A stretch of DNA of 64,000 bases from Chloroflexota bacterium (GCA_016195815.1 JACPYX010000006.1:124001-188000); one strand, 5' to 3'; positions 35,786 to 45,398 are shown, numbered from the stretch's first letter. Numbers and translations: made by a program. Notes: generated from the letters alone by a model not told the origin.

Positions 35786-37561
35786 GTGAGCGCAAAAAAG
35801 ATCGAACTTCCTGCCAGTATCGTGATACGAGACCTGGCGCAAAAGATAGAAAAAAGCCCGATTGAGATCATCAAAAAATTGATGACGAATGGAGTCATGG
35901 CAACTATCAATCAATCCGTGGATTTCGATACCGCGGCGATTGTGGTGGCTGAATATGGATTTGAAGCTGTTCTCGAAGCGCAGGATGAAGTTGTAAAAGA
36001 AGAGAGCGGCGAAGTGCCGCTTTGGCGCCGCCTGATCGCGGATGAGGATACAAAAGCTCTGATCGCCCGCCCGCCTGTGGTGACCATTCTCGGGCATGTT
36101 GATCATGGCAAGACGTCCCTGCTCGATGCGCTGCGCCAGACAGATGTTGCGGCGGGCGAGGCCGGCGGGATCACACAGCATATCGGCGCATATCAAGTCG
36201 AAAAGAAGGGAAGAACGATCACCTTCCTTGATACACCCGGCCACGCGGCCTTTACTGCCATGCGCGCCCGCGGCGCACAAGGCGCGGACATTGTGATCCT
36301 GGTCGTTGCGGCGGACGATGGCGTCATGCCGCAGACGAGGGAAGCCATCGCCCACGCCAAGGCCGCGCGCGTGCCGATCATCGTTGCCCTGAATAAGATA
36401 GATAAACCCAATTCCAACCCCGACCGCGTGAAGCAGCAACTCGCTGAACTCGAACTCGTCCCGGATGAATGGGGCGGCAACACGATGGTCATCCCCGTCT
36501 CTGCCAAGCAGAAACAGGGCATTGACGATCTGCTCGAGGGCATTTTACTGGTGGCCGATAATATTGATATCCGCGCCAACCCACTGGGCAAAGTCATCGG
36601 CACGGTCATCGAAGCGGAAGTGGATAAATCAAAAGGAACAGTCGCCACACTTCTGGTCCAGAATGGGACGCTGGAGTCGGGCGATATTGTTGTGGCAGGC
36701 CGCTCTTATGGCCGCATGAAAGCCTTGTCAGATTACAAGGGCAGGCCGGTTAAAAAAGTCGGTCCATCCACGCCGGTGGCGGTGATGGGTTTGAACGGCG
36801 TGCCTGCCGCGGGCGATGTATTCCAGGTGGTTGATTCAGAAAAAGAAGCGCGCGCCATCGTGGGCGAACGCGCCGACGCCGCCAAGACTGCGGCCAATGT
36901 GCAGAAGAAAATTTCGCTCGAGGATCTGTTTGCCAATTTCAAGGCGGGTGAAGCAAAAGAATTAAACCTGATCGTCAAAGCCGACGTACAAGGTTCGCTC
37001 GAACCGATCATGTCGGAACTGGCTGAACTTGGCAAAGGCGAGATTGGCGTCAAAGTGCTGTACGCTGAAACGGGCAACATCGGCGAGAACGATGTCATGC
37101 TGGCTTCGGCCTCGAAGGCCATCATCATCGGCTTCAGCGTGCAGGCAGATGTGGCCGCCCGCCGGCTGGCCGAAGCCGAGGGCGTTTCCATTCGATTGTA
37201 TGACATCATCTATCGCATGACCGAGGATATCGAAAAGGCGCTCAAGGGTATGCTCGAGCCGGTAATCGTCGAAAAAGTGATCGGGCGCGCGAGCGTGCTG
37301 GCGGTATTCTCCGCTTCCAAACTTGGACGCGTGGCGGGCTGCCGCGTCACCGAAGGCGAACTGCGCCGTAATGCGAAAGTGCGCCTGCTGCGCGGCGCCT
37401 CCGACATTGTCTTTGAAGGTGAGATGGCATCCCTGCGTCACGAGAAGGAAGACGTGCGTGAAATGCGAACCGGCTTTGAATGCGGCGTGGGTTTCAAGAA
37501 CTTCAACGATATTCAAGTTGGCGATCATCTTGTCTGCTATGTTTTAGAGACCTCATCGTAG
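35786..37561 (+). CDS. infB: Translation initiation factor IF-2
   Basis: A 591-residue GTPase that delivers initiator tRNA to the 30S subunit. After an IF2_N domain (ELPASIVIRDLAQKI) comes the G domain from about residue 100: G1 GHVDHGKTSLLDAL, G3 DTPGHAAF, G4 NKID, followed by domains II-IV (RMTEDIEKALKGMLEPVIVE). The long N-terminal extension of E. coli IF-2 is absent. GTG start at 35786 with GGAGG 6 bases upstream; ATG at 35714 in frame lacks a ribosome-binding site. Confidence 0.95.
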   Translation: MSAKKIELPASIVIRDLAQKIEKSPIEIIKKLMTNGVMATINQSVDFDTAAIVVAEYGFEAVLEAQDEVVKEESGEVPLWRRLIADEDTKALIARPPVVTILGHVDHGKTSLLDALRQTDVAAGEAGGITQHIGAYQVEKKGRTITFLDTPGHAAFTAMRARGAQGADIVILVVAADDGVMPQTREAIAHAKAARVPIIVALNKIDKPNSNPDRVKQQLAELELVPDEWGGNTMVIPVSAKQKQGIDDLLEGILLVADNIDIRANPLGKVIGTVIEAEVDKSKGTVATLLVQNGTLESGDIVVAGRSYGRMKALSDYKGRPVKKVGPSTPVAVMGLNGVPAAGDVFQVVDSEKEARAIVGERADAAKTAANVQKKISLEDLFANFKAGEAKELNLIVKADVQGSLEPIMSELAELGKGEIGVKVLYAETGNIGENDVMLASASKAIIIGFSVQADVAARRLAEAEGVSIRLYDIIYRMTEDIEKALKGMLEPVIVEKVIGRASVLAVFSASKLGRVAGCRVTEGELRRNAKVRLLRGASDIVFEGEMASLRHEKEDVREMRTGFECGVGFKNFNDIQVGDHLVCYVLETSS

Positions 37562-37584
37562 TAAACTATATATAGAAATCGAAA

Positions 37585-37935
37585 ATGACGTCAGGACTTC
37601 GACTTCAGCGCATTGCAGATCGCATCCGTCAGGAACTCTCGGAAATGCTTATTCGAGAGCTGAACGACCCGCGCCTGAAATCAATTTACGTAACAGACGT
37701 TAATATAGATAAGGAACTTGCCTGGGCGGACATTTATGTCTCGGCCATTGAAGGAGCCTCGCGCTCCGAAGATGTGCTGGCAGGATTGGAATCGGCCAGC
37801 GGCTTCATTCGCCGGATTTTGGCCGGGCGCATCGAACTGCGGGTTTTTCCGCGCCTCCGCTTTCACTGGGATCCTACGCCGGAGAATGCCGATCACATCG
37901 AGAAAGTTTTGGCGGGACTAAGGGTAAAAAAATAA
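37585..37935 (+). CDS. rbfA: Ribosome-binding factor A
   Basis: A 116-residue KH-like protein needed for 16S rRNA 5'-end maturation of the 30S subunit. Family features: RLQRIADRIRQELSEMLIRE, LNDPRLKSIYVTDVNIDKEL and the C-terminal RVFPRLRFHWDPTPENADHI. It lies 23 bases after infB, the standard order. Confidence 0.93.
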   Translation: MTSGLRLQRIADRIRQELSEMLIRELNDPRLKSIYVTDVNIDKELAWADIYVSAIEGASRSEDVLAGLESASGFIRRILAGRIELRVFPRLRFHWDPTPENADHIEKVLAGLRVKK

Positions 37936-38103
37936 TCCTGGCAGTCGCAAAATACGTCCCGATTATTTTACAAAAGGTTGCATAAACAACCAAATCGGAA
38001 TTATGGTATATACTCATAATTCCTTCCAGCAAGTTTAGCGGTTAATGCAACAAGCGGCAGATTATCTTATAAACGAAAAAGTTTCGGAGGATTTTAGAAG
38101 AGC

Positions 38104-39060
38104 ATGGATATGGAACTCAATGGGGCTATAAAAGAACGACTGGCAAAGGCAAAGAACGTTTTGATTGCATCACATGTCCGTCCAGACGGAGATGCGGTTG
38201 GTTCGTTGCTTGGCCTGGGACTGGCCCTGCCTCAAGCAGGCAAACATGTTCAAATGGTTTTAGCCGATGGCGTGCCTTCGTCTTTCAGGCATCTCGAAGG
38301 CGCAGATCAAGTCAAATCCAAAATCGAGGAGACATTCGATACATTCATCACTGTTGATTGCGCCGATTTCAAGCGCACCGGCAAACCCTTTGAATCCATT
38401 CGCAAGCCTGATGTCAATATTGATCACCACATTACCAACGAAAAATTTGGTAAACTCAACTTGATCGAAGGCGAAGAGGTTGCCACTGCTGCGATCCTGA
38501 CCAATCATCTGCCCGCCTGGGGATTTGAAATCACGAAATCAGTTGCCGATGCTTTGTTAACGGGCATTATCACAGACACATTAGGTTTTCGCACATCCAA
38601 CGTCACGCCAGAGACGATGCGTCAAGCCGCCGCGTTGATGGATGGCGGCGCGGACCTGCCCGAACTTTATATGCGCGGACTCGTTCGCCGTTCTTTTGAA
38701 GCTGCGCGTTACTGGGGTGCGGGACTCGCGAACCTGGAACGTAAGGATGGAATGGTTTGGGCCAGGTTGACGCTTGCAGACCGCAAAGCCGCCGGTTATT
38801 CCGGGAACGACGATGCGGATATCATCAATGTCATCTCGGCCGTTGACGGCTATAAAGTCGGAATGGTATTTGTCGAGCAGAGCGATAACCACGTCAAAAT
38901 CTCATGGCGTGCGCTTGAATCTGGAATTGATGTTTCCCCAATCGCCCAAAAATTTGGCGGGGGCGGCCATGCCGCAGCCGCAGGCGCAGACGCGGCCGGA
39001 ACTTTGGATGAAGTTATAAAAAATGCATTGCAGAGTACTAAGGAAATGCTAAGGCTTTAG
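38104..39060 (+). CDS. nrnA: DHH-family nanoRNase/pAp phosphatase (NrnA-like)
   Basis: A 318-residue DHH/DHHA1 phosphoesterase that degrades 2-5 nt RNAs and pAp (and c-di-AMP breakdown products in relatives). Metal ligands are in HVRPDGDAVGS, VDCAD and NIDHH; the DHHA1 motif GGGGHAAAAG is near the C-terminus (about 280-289). Positioned between rbfA and truB as in many Gram-positives. A 168-base gap upstream may hold its own promoter. Confidence 0.93.
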   Translation: MDMELNGAIKERLAKAKNVLIASHVRPDGDAVGSLLGLGLALPQAGKHVQMVLADGVPSSFRHLEGADQVKSKIEETFDTFITVDCADFKRTGKPFESIRKPDVNIDHHITNEKFGKLNLIEGEEVATAAILTNHLPAWGFEITKSVADALLTGIITDTLGFRTSNVTPETMRQAAALMDGGADLPELYMRGLVRRSFEAARYWGAGLANLERKDGMVWARLTLADRKAAGYSGNDDADIINVISAVDGYKVGMVFVEQSDNHVKISWRALESGIDVSPIAQKFGGGGHAAAAGADAAGTLDEVIKNALQSTKEMLRL

Positions 39061-39117
39061 TTCTATAATAAAATCAAACGGTCTGGAACTAACTAAAGAA
39101 ACAGGAGGAATACTCAC

Positions 39118-40035
39118 GTGGAAAATCAAGATATGAAGAACGCTATTTCCGGTGTTCTGGTTGTGGATAAGCCGGTTGGCATGACCTCGCACGATGTGGT
39201 GCAGGCTATTCGTAACGGAACAGGCTTGCGCCGCGCCGGTCACACCGGCACACTTGACCCGCGCGCTTCTGGTGTGTTGGTGATTCTCGTTGGCCCGGCG
39301 GTGCGCTTGAGCGAATTCGTCTCGGCATCCGATAAACGCTATCAGGCGATCATCCGCCTCGGATCCACGACGGATACGTTTGATGCGGATGGAAAATTCA
39401 CACACTCAGACCAACCCGTCAACGTCACTGAAGAACAATTTGAAACTGTGCTAAAGACTTTTATTGGTGAGATCGAGCAGACTCCGCCCCCTTATTCTGC
39501 CGTCAAAGTGCAGGGACGCAAAGCTTACGAGATGGCGCGTCAGGGCGAGGACGTTGAGCTGGAGCCGCGTAAAATAACCGTTCACCATCTTGAAGTTTTG
39601 GAGTGGGCCCCGCCGGAAGTCGTGATTGATGTGCATTGCTCGTCCGGCACTTATGTTCGCTCGCTTGCAAACGATCTTGGCACTCAACTTGGATGCGGCG
39701 CGTATCTCGTCGGCCTGCGTCGCACGAAGAGCGGGCGCTTCTCTTTGCGCGATGCCACGCCTTTGCGAAAATTGCAGGAGGCCTTCACTGCCGGGAACTG
39801 GTATCAATATTTGATTCCCGCCGCCGAAGCATTGGGCGAGTGGCCTGCCATTGAACTTAGCCCCGATGAAGTGGAAGCCGTCCGCCATGGACATCGTGTC
39901 AAGGCCGCGGCAGACACCAAGCCGGGCATGGTGCGCGGCGTCAGCACCCAGGGCGAACTGGTGGCACTGATGGACCTAAAGGAAGGCGAAGGCGGCGTGC
40001 TCGAGTATCAACCCAAGAAAGTTTTCTTCTCGTAA
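39118..40035 (+). CDS. truB: tRNA pseudouridine(55) synthase
   Basis: A 305-residue TruB that makes pseudouridine 55 in the T-loop of tRNA. Motif I GVLVVDKPVGMTSHDVV and catalytic Asp in HTGTLDPRASGVL are clear; IEQTPPPYSAVKVQGRKAYE and the thumb follow, and a PUA-like tail (about 255-305) ends the protein. GTG start at 39118 with AGGAGG 9 bases upstream; an in-frame ATG at 39133 would shorten it by 5 residues. Confidence 0.94.
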   Translation: MENQDMKNAISGVLVVDKPVGMTSHDVVQAIRNGTGLRRAGHTGTLDPRASGVLVILVGPAVRLSEFVSASDKRYQAIIRLGSTTDTFDADGKFTHSDQPVNVTEEQFETVLKTFIGEIEQTPPPYSAVKVQGRKAYEMARQGEDVELEPRKITVHHLEVLEWAPPEVVIDVHCSSGTYVRSLANDLGTQLGCGAYLVGLRRTKSGRFSLRDATPLRKLQEAFTAGNWYQYLIPAAEALGEWPAIELSPDEVEAVRHGHRVKAAADTKPGMVRGVSTQGELVALMDLKEGEGGVLEYQPKKVFFS

Positions 40036-40105
40036 ATCCATTTGCAGGGGCGCAGCAATCCTTTGCCAGGTTCTGGACAGGCGCCGTGGCGCCTCTGCTA
40101 TAACG

Positions 40106-41032
40106 ATGCAACACTTTCATTCCCTCACCGACATTGCATTGACAAATAGTTGGCTGACAGTCGGCGTCTATGACGGCGTCCATCGCGGCCACCAGGAGAT
40201 CATCAATAAGTTGACGGCAGGCGCACATGCAAACGGCGTGCCTGCCGTTGTGCTTACTTTCTCGCCTCATCCGGCCAGCGTGCTGGGCAAGCGTAAAGTC
40301 AAGTGCCTGACCACACCCGAAGAGCGCGCGGATTTGTTGTTTTCTCTCGGCGTGGACGTGGTAATCACTCATGCTTTCGATGAGACGGTTGCAGGGTTGT
40401 CGGCGCAGGAATTTATGGCGCGCCTGAAAAGGCATTTGGGCATCAGTCATCTCTTGATGGGCTATGACTTTGCCCTGGGCAAAGGCCGCGAAGGTAACGC
40501 GGCGCGCCTTGCCGAACTTGGACGCGCAATGGATTATTCAGTGGAGGTCGTTGAAGCCGTGAGCGATCAAAGCGGCGTGATCTCTTCGACAGAGATCCGC
40601 AAACTGGTGGATGTGGGCAGTGTGGCCGAGGCTGCGAACCTGCTTGGACATACTTACAGTTTACGCGGGCCTGTTGTGCATGGAGACGGCCGCGGGCGGG
40701 CGATCCACTTCCCGACTGCGAATATCGAATATGCCGATGACAAGCTCATTCCCGCCAATGGAATCTATGCCTGCCGTGCCTGGCTGGGCGGCGTCAGGCA
40801 CGCGGCGGCTGTCAATGTCGGCGTCCGGCCTACGTTCAAGAGCGAAGCGACGCGTCCGCTCGTCGAAGCGTTTATTCTGGATTTCAATGCGGATATTTAT
40901 GGGCAGGATCTTCGGCTTGAATTCGTCGCGCGTTTAAGAGACGAGTTGAAATTTCCATCGGTGGATGCGCTCGTCGAACAAATGCAGCGCGATGTTGCAT
41001 GGGCGCGCCAGCTTTTATCAAAGACGGCTTGA
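40106..41032 (+). CDS. ribF: Bifunctional riboflavin kinase / FAD synthetase
   Basis: A 308-residue enzyme making FMN and FAD. N-terminal FMN adenylyltransferase: VGVYDGVHRGHQEII, HPASVL, DFALGKGREGN and the ISSTEIRKLV element. C-terminal flavokinase: GPVVHGDGRGRAIHFPTANI and NVGVRPTF. Directly follows truB, a common pairing. No riboflavin riboswitch is seen in the 70-base gap. Confidence 0.94.
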   Translation: MQHFHSLTDIALTNSWLTVGVYDGVHRGHQEIINKLTAGAHANGVPAVVLTFSPHPASVLGKRKVKCLTTPEERADLLFSLGVDVVITHAFDETVAGLSAQEFMARLKRHLGISHLLMGYDFALGKGREGNAARLAELGRAMDYSVEVVEAVSDQSGVISSTEIRKLVDVGSVAEAANLLGHTYSLRGPVVHGDGRGRAIHFPTANIEYADDKLIPANGIYACRAWLGGVRHAAAVNVGVRPTFKSEATRPLVEAFILDFNADIYGQDLRLEFVARLRDELKFPSVDALVEQMQRDVAWARQLLSKTA

Positions 41033-41048
41033 GGCCGCCTTGTTTTTT
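41021..41048 (+). terminator. Terminator overlapping the ribF stop
   Basis: AAGACGGC and GCCGCCTT form an 8-base stem with one mismatch, followed by GTTTTTT. It probably ends the nusA-ribF transcript. Confidence 0.55.
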
Positions 41049-41097
41049 ACCGTTTAGAGTCGTACAATCGCAATAACCAAATTAATCGGAGGAGAAT

Positions 41098-41778
41098 ATG
41101 CCGCAGGCTGGTGTTCATGCGATCGTTGGCGTAGCGTCCCGCAAGTGGATGCCGAAAAAGGAATGGCTGCTGCTGGGCATTGTACTCGGCAACCTGGTCC
41201 CCGACCTGGACAATATCGCGGTGGCGGTTGCCACCGTCACCAAATCTTCAACGGACGGATTGCACCGGACGTTCACACATAGCCTCTTTACCATTCTTGC
41301 CATCGTGCTTCTTTTCTATTTGATTTCACTCGCGACGAAAAACGCCAGGTGGGGAAATTTTGGCGTGGGACTTGGGATCGGCATCTTATTGCATGTTTTG
41401 CTCGACCTGTTGTTGTGGTTCAACGGCGTGGAACTTTTCTGGCCGATCCGCTATGAGCTTAATTTCTGGAACTGGTTCGTGATGCCGAGCTGGCTGGGTA
41501 TATTGCTTAAGACCGCCGAATTTCTTGCCTTTGGTTTATATTTTAGTTTACTGGCTTCTATGGCTGGCAGGCAAAAGACCAATGAAGATTATGTTCCCAA
41601 ACTGCGCGGCTGGGCGAACATTCAGTTTGCGCTTTTCCTGTTGTTCACGGTCCTGTTTTTCTTCCCGCAGGCCGGCGTGGACACGATTTATGGCGCGTTG
41701 TATTTATTGGCGTTGTTCTTTTCTATCGGCGTCACTTTGCGGATGATGCAGACGATTGAACAGCCGATTAATCAATAA
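41098..41778 (+). CDS. DUF457 / YdjM-type membrane metal hydrolase-like protein
   Basis: A 226-residue protein with about five membrane segments. Conserved features are HAIVGVASRKW near the N-terminus, LVPDLDN, HRTFTHSLF and LLHVLLDLLLW, a His/Asp set typical of the LexA-binding/inner-membrane metal-dependent hydrolase-like family (DUF457). Enzymatic activity has not been shown for the family. GGAGGA precedes the ATG. Confidence 0.8.
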   Translation: MPQAGVHAIVGVASRKWMPKKEWLLLGIVLGNLVPDLDNIAVAVATVTKSSTDGLHRTFTHSLFTILAIVLLFYLISLATKNARWGNFGVGLGIGILLHVLLDLLLWFNGVELFWPIRYELNFWNWFVMPSWLGILLKTAEFLAFGLYFSLLASMAGRQKTNEDYVPKLRGWANIQFALFLLFTVLFFFPQAGVDTIYGALYLLALFFSIGVTLRMMQTIEQPINQ

Positions 41779-41786
41779 GAATCCCG

Positions 41787-41814
41787 AAAGGGCGGCCAAT
41801 TGGCCGCCCTTTTC
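41787..41814. terminator. Terminator after the DUF457 gene
   Basis: AAAGGGCGGCCAA pairs with TTGGCCGCCCTTT, a nearly uninterrupted palindrome ending in TTTT. Confidence 0.8.
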
Positions 41815-41847
41815 GTTATAATCGCATTGACCGCCCAAGGAGTTTTC

Positions 41848-43269
41848 ATGCCCGAACAACAGATTTATTTGCTCTCCCCAAAAGAACTCAGCCCCGAAAC
41901 CATCGCGGTGGCTTTTGCAAAAACATCGCGTTCGCCCGAATCGTTCCGCGAGATCGCCGCGGACCTGAACGATGAAAAGTCCGCAAAGTTCCACGAGAAA
42001 TGGGTGGTCGGATATGGTCATGCCTCGGTGGCGGAACATGCCGTCCTGCATATTGCCTTCGAAAATGTTTCGCGGCTTGCCATCGAAAGCATCGAAAGCA
42101 ACCGACTGGGGTCTTACACTGAAAAATCCACGCGCTACCAAAAGTGGGGCGCGGATGATTTTTTCATCCCGGCCGAACTGGATGGACATCCGCTGCGAAA
42201 CGAGTACATCGCGGCCTGCCGCCTCCTTTTCTCGACTTATAACCGTTCGCTCGATCCCGTGCGGACTCTCGTCCTCGAGCGTTTCCCGCGCCGCGAAAAC
42301 GAGTCGGATGAAGGCTATGATCGCCGCATCCGTTCACAGTATGTGGATGTGTGCCGTTTTATTTTGCCCGCTGCCTCACTGGCGAACGTCGGCATGACGG
42401 CCAACGCGCGCGTGCTGGAAAGCATGATCCGCAAGATGTTGTCTTCATCGCTGACGGAAGTAAAACAAATTGGCGGGAAGGTCAAAGAAGTTGCGAAAGC
42501 CGAAATCCCAACGCTGGTAAAGTATGCGGACGAGGTGCCGTATTTGATGGAGACGAGTCATGAAATTGGCAGGTTGGCAAATCGGGAATTTGGAATCGAG
42601 CATCGGGAAGCGGATGAATGGTGTACGCTGATTGATTACGATAAAGATGGCGAGAAAAAAATTTTGGCGGCGGCTTTATATCGTTTCGGCGAAATGTCTT
42701 ATGCCGACGCGCTGGCGCACGTCCACGCGCATAAAAAAGCCGAGCGGACTCAACTGGCCGAAGTGTTGATGAAACGGCTGGGACGTTACGACGTGCCTTT
42801 GCGCGAACTGGAATATTGCTCATACATTTTCGATCTCGTCATGGATCAGGGCGCGTATGCCGAGTTCAAACGCCACCGCATGATGACGCAGACGCCGCAG
42901 ATGTTGACCACGCGGCACGGGCACGCGGTGCCGCGTTTGATAACGGAGGCCGGTTTCGGGTCTGAATATGAGGCGGCCATGAATGCCGCGGCGGACATGT
43001 ATGAAAAATTGTATGTCTTCAATCCGCAGGCCGCGCAATATATTGTTCCGAATGGATATAAACGGCGCGTGCTGGCGCAATTCAATTTGCGCGAAGCATT
43101 TGCATTTTGTCAACTGCGCTCTGCGCCGAACGCGCACTTTTCCATCCGGCGCATTGCAGAGCGGATGTATGAAGAGATCATGCGCGTGCATCCAACCCTG
43201 GCGGGTTTCATACAGATGCCTGAAGAAACGTGGCAGGGCGTGGAAGAAAAATATTTCACGCAAACATAA
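41848..43269 (+). CDS. Tandem ThyX-like protein (FAD-dependent thymidylate synthase family)
   Basis: A 473-residue protein made of two ThyX-fold halves. ThyX needs RHRxxSxxxxSxR. The first half has S84-N85-R86-x2-S89-x4-S94-x-R96: both serines and the last Arg are kept but RH is lost. The second half has R342-H343-R344 but then MMTQTPQMLTT, so both serines and the last Arg are gone. Together the halves hold one full motif. GHASVAEHAVLHIAFE in the first half is ThyX-like too. It may be a folded pseudodimer with one composite site, or a related enzyme with another substrate. ATG at 41848 follows AAGGAG. Confidence 0.8.
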   Translation: MPEQQIYLLSPKELSPETIAVAFAKTSRSPESFREIAADLNDEKSAKFHEKWVVGYGHASVAEHAVLHIAFENVSRLAIESIESNRLGSYTEKSTRYQKWGADDFFIPAELDGHPLRNEYIAACRLLFSTYNRSLDPVRTLVLERFPRRENESDEGYDRRIRSQYVDVCRFILPAASLANVGMTANARVLESMIRKMLSSSLTEVKQIGGKVKEVAKAEIPTLVKYADEVPYLMETSHEIGRLANREFGIEHREADEWCTLIDYDKDGEKKILAAALYRFGEMSYADALAHVHAHKKAERTQLAEVLMKRLGRYDVPLRELEYCSYIFDLVMDQGAYAEFKRHRMMTQTPQMLTTRHGHAVPRLITEAGFGSEYEAAMNAAADMYEKLYVFNPQAAQYIVPNGYKRRVLAQFNLREAFAFCQLRSAPNAHFSIRRIAERMYEEIMRVHPTLAGFIQMPEETWQGVEEKYFTQT

Positions 43270-43272
43270 TCA

Positions 43273-43305
43273 AAACCTCCGAGTCCTTTAGGAACTCGGA
43301 GGTTT
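43273..43305. terminator. Bidirectional terminator between thyX-like and aldo-keto reductase genes
   Basis: Perfect 12-base arms AAACCTCCGAGT and ACTCGGAGGTTT with a 9-base loop, between two convergent genes. Confidence 0.88.
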
Positions 43306-43313
43306 GTTCTTTT

Positions 43314-44300
43314 CTATTCTTCGTCTTCTTCGCCTTTTGCGAGGCCGAAGATCTTATCAATTCGTTCCAATATTTCCGGCGTGATCTTCAGCGCAACTTC
43401 AGCGGCCTTCATGTTCTCATGGACTTGCTCGACGCGGCTGGCGCCGGTGATGACCGTGCTCACAAATGAGTTTTTGAGACACCAGGCTATTGCAAGTTGG
43501 GATAGTGTGCACCGAAGTTCTTTTGCCACCGGTTCCAGCGCCTTGACCCTGGCGAGCTTTTCTTTATCCGTCATTTGTTTATGCAGCCAATCGTAGCCCT
43601 TGAGCGCGCCGCGGCTGTCTTTGGGGATGCCGTTGTTATATTTGCCCGTCAGCAGGCCGGATGCCAGCGGACTCCAGGTTGTCGAGCCGTAACCATATTC
43701 TTTATATAGGCGGATGTAGTCTTTTTCGAAGCGACTGCGTTGGAACAGGTTGTACTCTGGCTGTTCCACCACAGGCTTATGCAGGTGATGTTTTTCCGCG
43801 ATCTCGATGGCGGCCACGATCTCAGAGGCCGCCCATTCGGACGTGCCCCAGTAGATGGCCTTGCCCCATTCGATGATGTTGTGCATGGCCCACACGGTCT
43901 CTTCGATGGGCGTGGTCGAGTCGGGGCGATGGCAATAGATCAGGTCAACGTGATCGAGCTGCAGGCGTTCGAGTGAACCGTTGATGCCTTCGATCAGGCG
44001 CTTGCGGTTGAGCGTGTTCCGCTCGTTGACGCCGTCGAACAGGCCCCAATAAAACTTGGTCGAGACCAGATAACTGCCGCGCCGCCACCCTAGTTTTTTC
44101 AGCGCCGCGCCCATCACTTCTTCAGACTTACCGCCCGCATAGACTTCGGCATTGTCGAAGAAGTTCACGCCCGCTTCATACGCGGCGGACATCATGTCTG
44201 CCGCGGCTTTCACATCCGCCTGGTTGCTGAATGTGACCCACGAGCCGAATGAGAGTTCGCTGACGCGAATGCCCGTGCGGCCAAGATGACGATATTGCAT
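43314..44300 (-). CDS. Aldo-keto reductase, Kv-beta-like group
   Basis: A 328-residue TIM-barrel NADPH-dependent reductase. Catalytic tetrad elements: D and Y in [15 protein letters not shown], Lys in LVSTKFYWG, His in DLIYCHRPD. The motif [20 protein letters not shown] binds the cofactor near the C-terminus. It resembles YghZ/Kv-beta-like members, which reduce aldehydes including methylglyoxal; the native substrate is unknown. Confidence 0.88.
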   Translation of the reverse strand: MQYRHLGRTGIRVSELSFGSWVTFSNQADVKAAADMMSAAYEAGVNFFDNAEVYAGGKSEEVMGAALKKLGWRRGSYLVSTKFYWGLFDGVNERNTLNRKRLIEGINGSLERLQLDHVDLIYCHRPDSTTPIEETVWAMHNIIEWGKAIYWGTSEWAASEIVAAIEIAEKHHLHKPVVEQPEYNLFQRSRFEKDYIRLYKEYGYGSTTWSPLASGLLTGKYNNGIPKDSRGALKGYDWLHKQMTDKEKLARVKALEPVAKELRCTLSQLAIAWCLKNSFVSTVITGASRVEQVHENMKAAEVALKITPEILERIDKIFGLAKGEEDEE

Positions 44301-44318
44301 TGTGCCTCCAGTAAGGTA

Positions 44319-44349
44319 TTGAGAAGTTTATCGCGCACTCCATTATAAT
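44319..44349 (+). promoter_or_regulatory. Promoter of the LysM lipoprotein gene (possibly leaderless)
   Basis: TTGAGA and TATAAT 19 bases apart; TATAAT ends 6 bases before the ATG at 44356 and no ribosome-binding site is visible, so the mRNA may start at the initiation codon. Confidence 0.4.
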
Positions 44350-44355
44350 CACTCC

Positions 44356-45291
44356 ATGCGAAATATGATTCTTTGTGCGGTTTTGTTTTTGGCGGCCTGT
44401 GCCCCTCAGACTTCAAACACAACGCCGATTGTGAGTACGCTTCAACCTTATCAAACCCTGACGCCCAGCGCGACCGCCTCACAACCAGACGGGTTGGTGG
44501 TCTCGTTCGAGACGCCTTTGCCTTCGCCCACGCCTTTTGTGTATGTGGTCGCATCCGGCGACACATTAAGCCAGATCGCCGAGAAGTTCAATGTTTCGTT
44601 GGACGTATTGCTGGCGGCTAATCCGAATGTTGACCCAAACTCCATGACGCTCGGACAGAAACTCAATATCCCCAGCAACCCTGCCAACCTAACCGGCGAG
44701 TCAACGCCGACCCCGGTGCCGTTTCCCGTTCAACAGATCGTATGCCGCCCGACGTCTGAGCGCGGTATGTGGTGCTTCGTGCTGGTCCGCAATGATACAA
44801 ACGATTTCATGGAAAACATCACTGCGCAGGTTTCTCTCAATGCAAACGGGCAAACCATCTCAAGCCAGACCGCCTTGCTTCCGTTGAATATCCTGCCGCC
44901 CAACACATCCCTGCCATTGGTGGTATTCTTTGCTCCCGATATTCCATCGGATGCAAAGCCGCAAGCTCAAATTTTGACGGGCATCCGATTGTCGCCCGGC
45001 GACGAACGCTATTTGCCTGCCACCCTGCAAAATACTTTGGTTCAAGTGGATGGGCCGGGGTTTAGCGCGCAAGTGAGCGGACAGGTGAGACTGCCTGCAA
45101 ATGCAGGAGCGGCCAAGCTGGTGTGGGTGGCGGCAGTGGCGTATGATGAGTCTGGAAATGTGATCGGTGTGCGGAGGTGGGAATCAACCGCGGGATTGCC
45201 TGCGGGAGGCGGCCTGCCGTTTGCATTTATGGTCTCGAGCGTTGCGGGGAAGATCGCGCGCGTGGAGTTTGCGGTGGAAGCGCGTCCATAG
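44356..45291 (+). CDS. LysM-domain lipoprotein
   Basis: A 311-residue exported protein. The N-terminus carries a lipobox (LFLAACAP, Cys about 15), followed by a Thr/Ser/Pro linker, one LysM domain (YVVASGDTLSQIAEKFNVS ... LGQKLNIP, about 58-105), a second Pro/Thr linker and a beta-rich domain of about 180 residues (VCRPTSERGMWCFVLVRN onward) resembling an immunoglobulin-like fold. Probably surface-anchored and bound to peptidoglycan. I do not recognise a named family for the C-terminal domain. Confidence 0.8.
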   Translation: MRNMILCAVLFLAACAPQTSNTTPIVSTLQPYQTLTPSATASQPDGLVVSFETPLPSPTPFVYVVASGDTLSQIAEKFNVSLDVLLAANPNVDPNSMTLGQKLNIPSNPANLTGESTPTPVPFPVQQIVCRPTSERGMWCFVLVRNDTNDFMENITAQVSLNANGQTISSQTALLPLNILPPNTSLPLVVFFAPDIPSDAKPQAQILTGIRLSPGDERYLPATLQNTLVQVDGPGFSAQVSGQVRLPANAGAAKLVWVAAVAYDESGNVIGVRRWESTAGLPAGGGLPFAFMVSSVAGKIARVEFAVEARP

Positions 45292-45398
45292 ACTTAGGAA
45301 AAGTGCTTCGAAACAAAAAGTTTTTGGAAGATCCCCAATCTTCTAAAATCTTTTGCATTGCGCGATGACCCGCCTCACAATTATGCAAATCTGCTTAA

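Noticed and set aside
34716-35795. 359-codon minus-strand frame over nusA/ylxR
   Set aside because: Serine/arginine-rich translation antisense to conserved nusA and ylxR; no family features.
37936-38103. Riboswitch or tRNA in the 168-base gap before nrnA
   Set aside because: AT-rich with at most a weak promoter-like TTGCAT/TATGGT; no conserved RNA core seen.
40036-40105. FMN riboswitch in front of ribF
   Set aside because: The gap is too short and the conserved FMN-box elements are absent; GGGGCGC/GCGCC-like words form only a weak stem.
41848-43269. Assembly duplication as the source of the double ThyX
   Set aside because: The two halves are highly diverged and keep different motif residues, so a recent artefact is unlikely.
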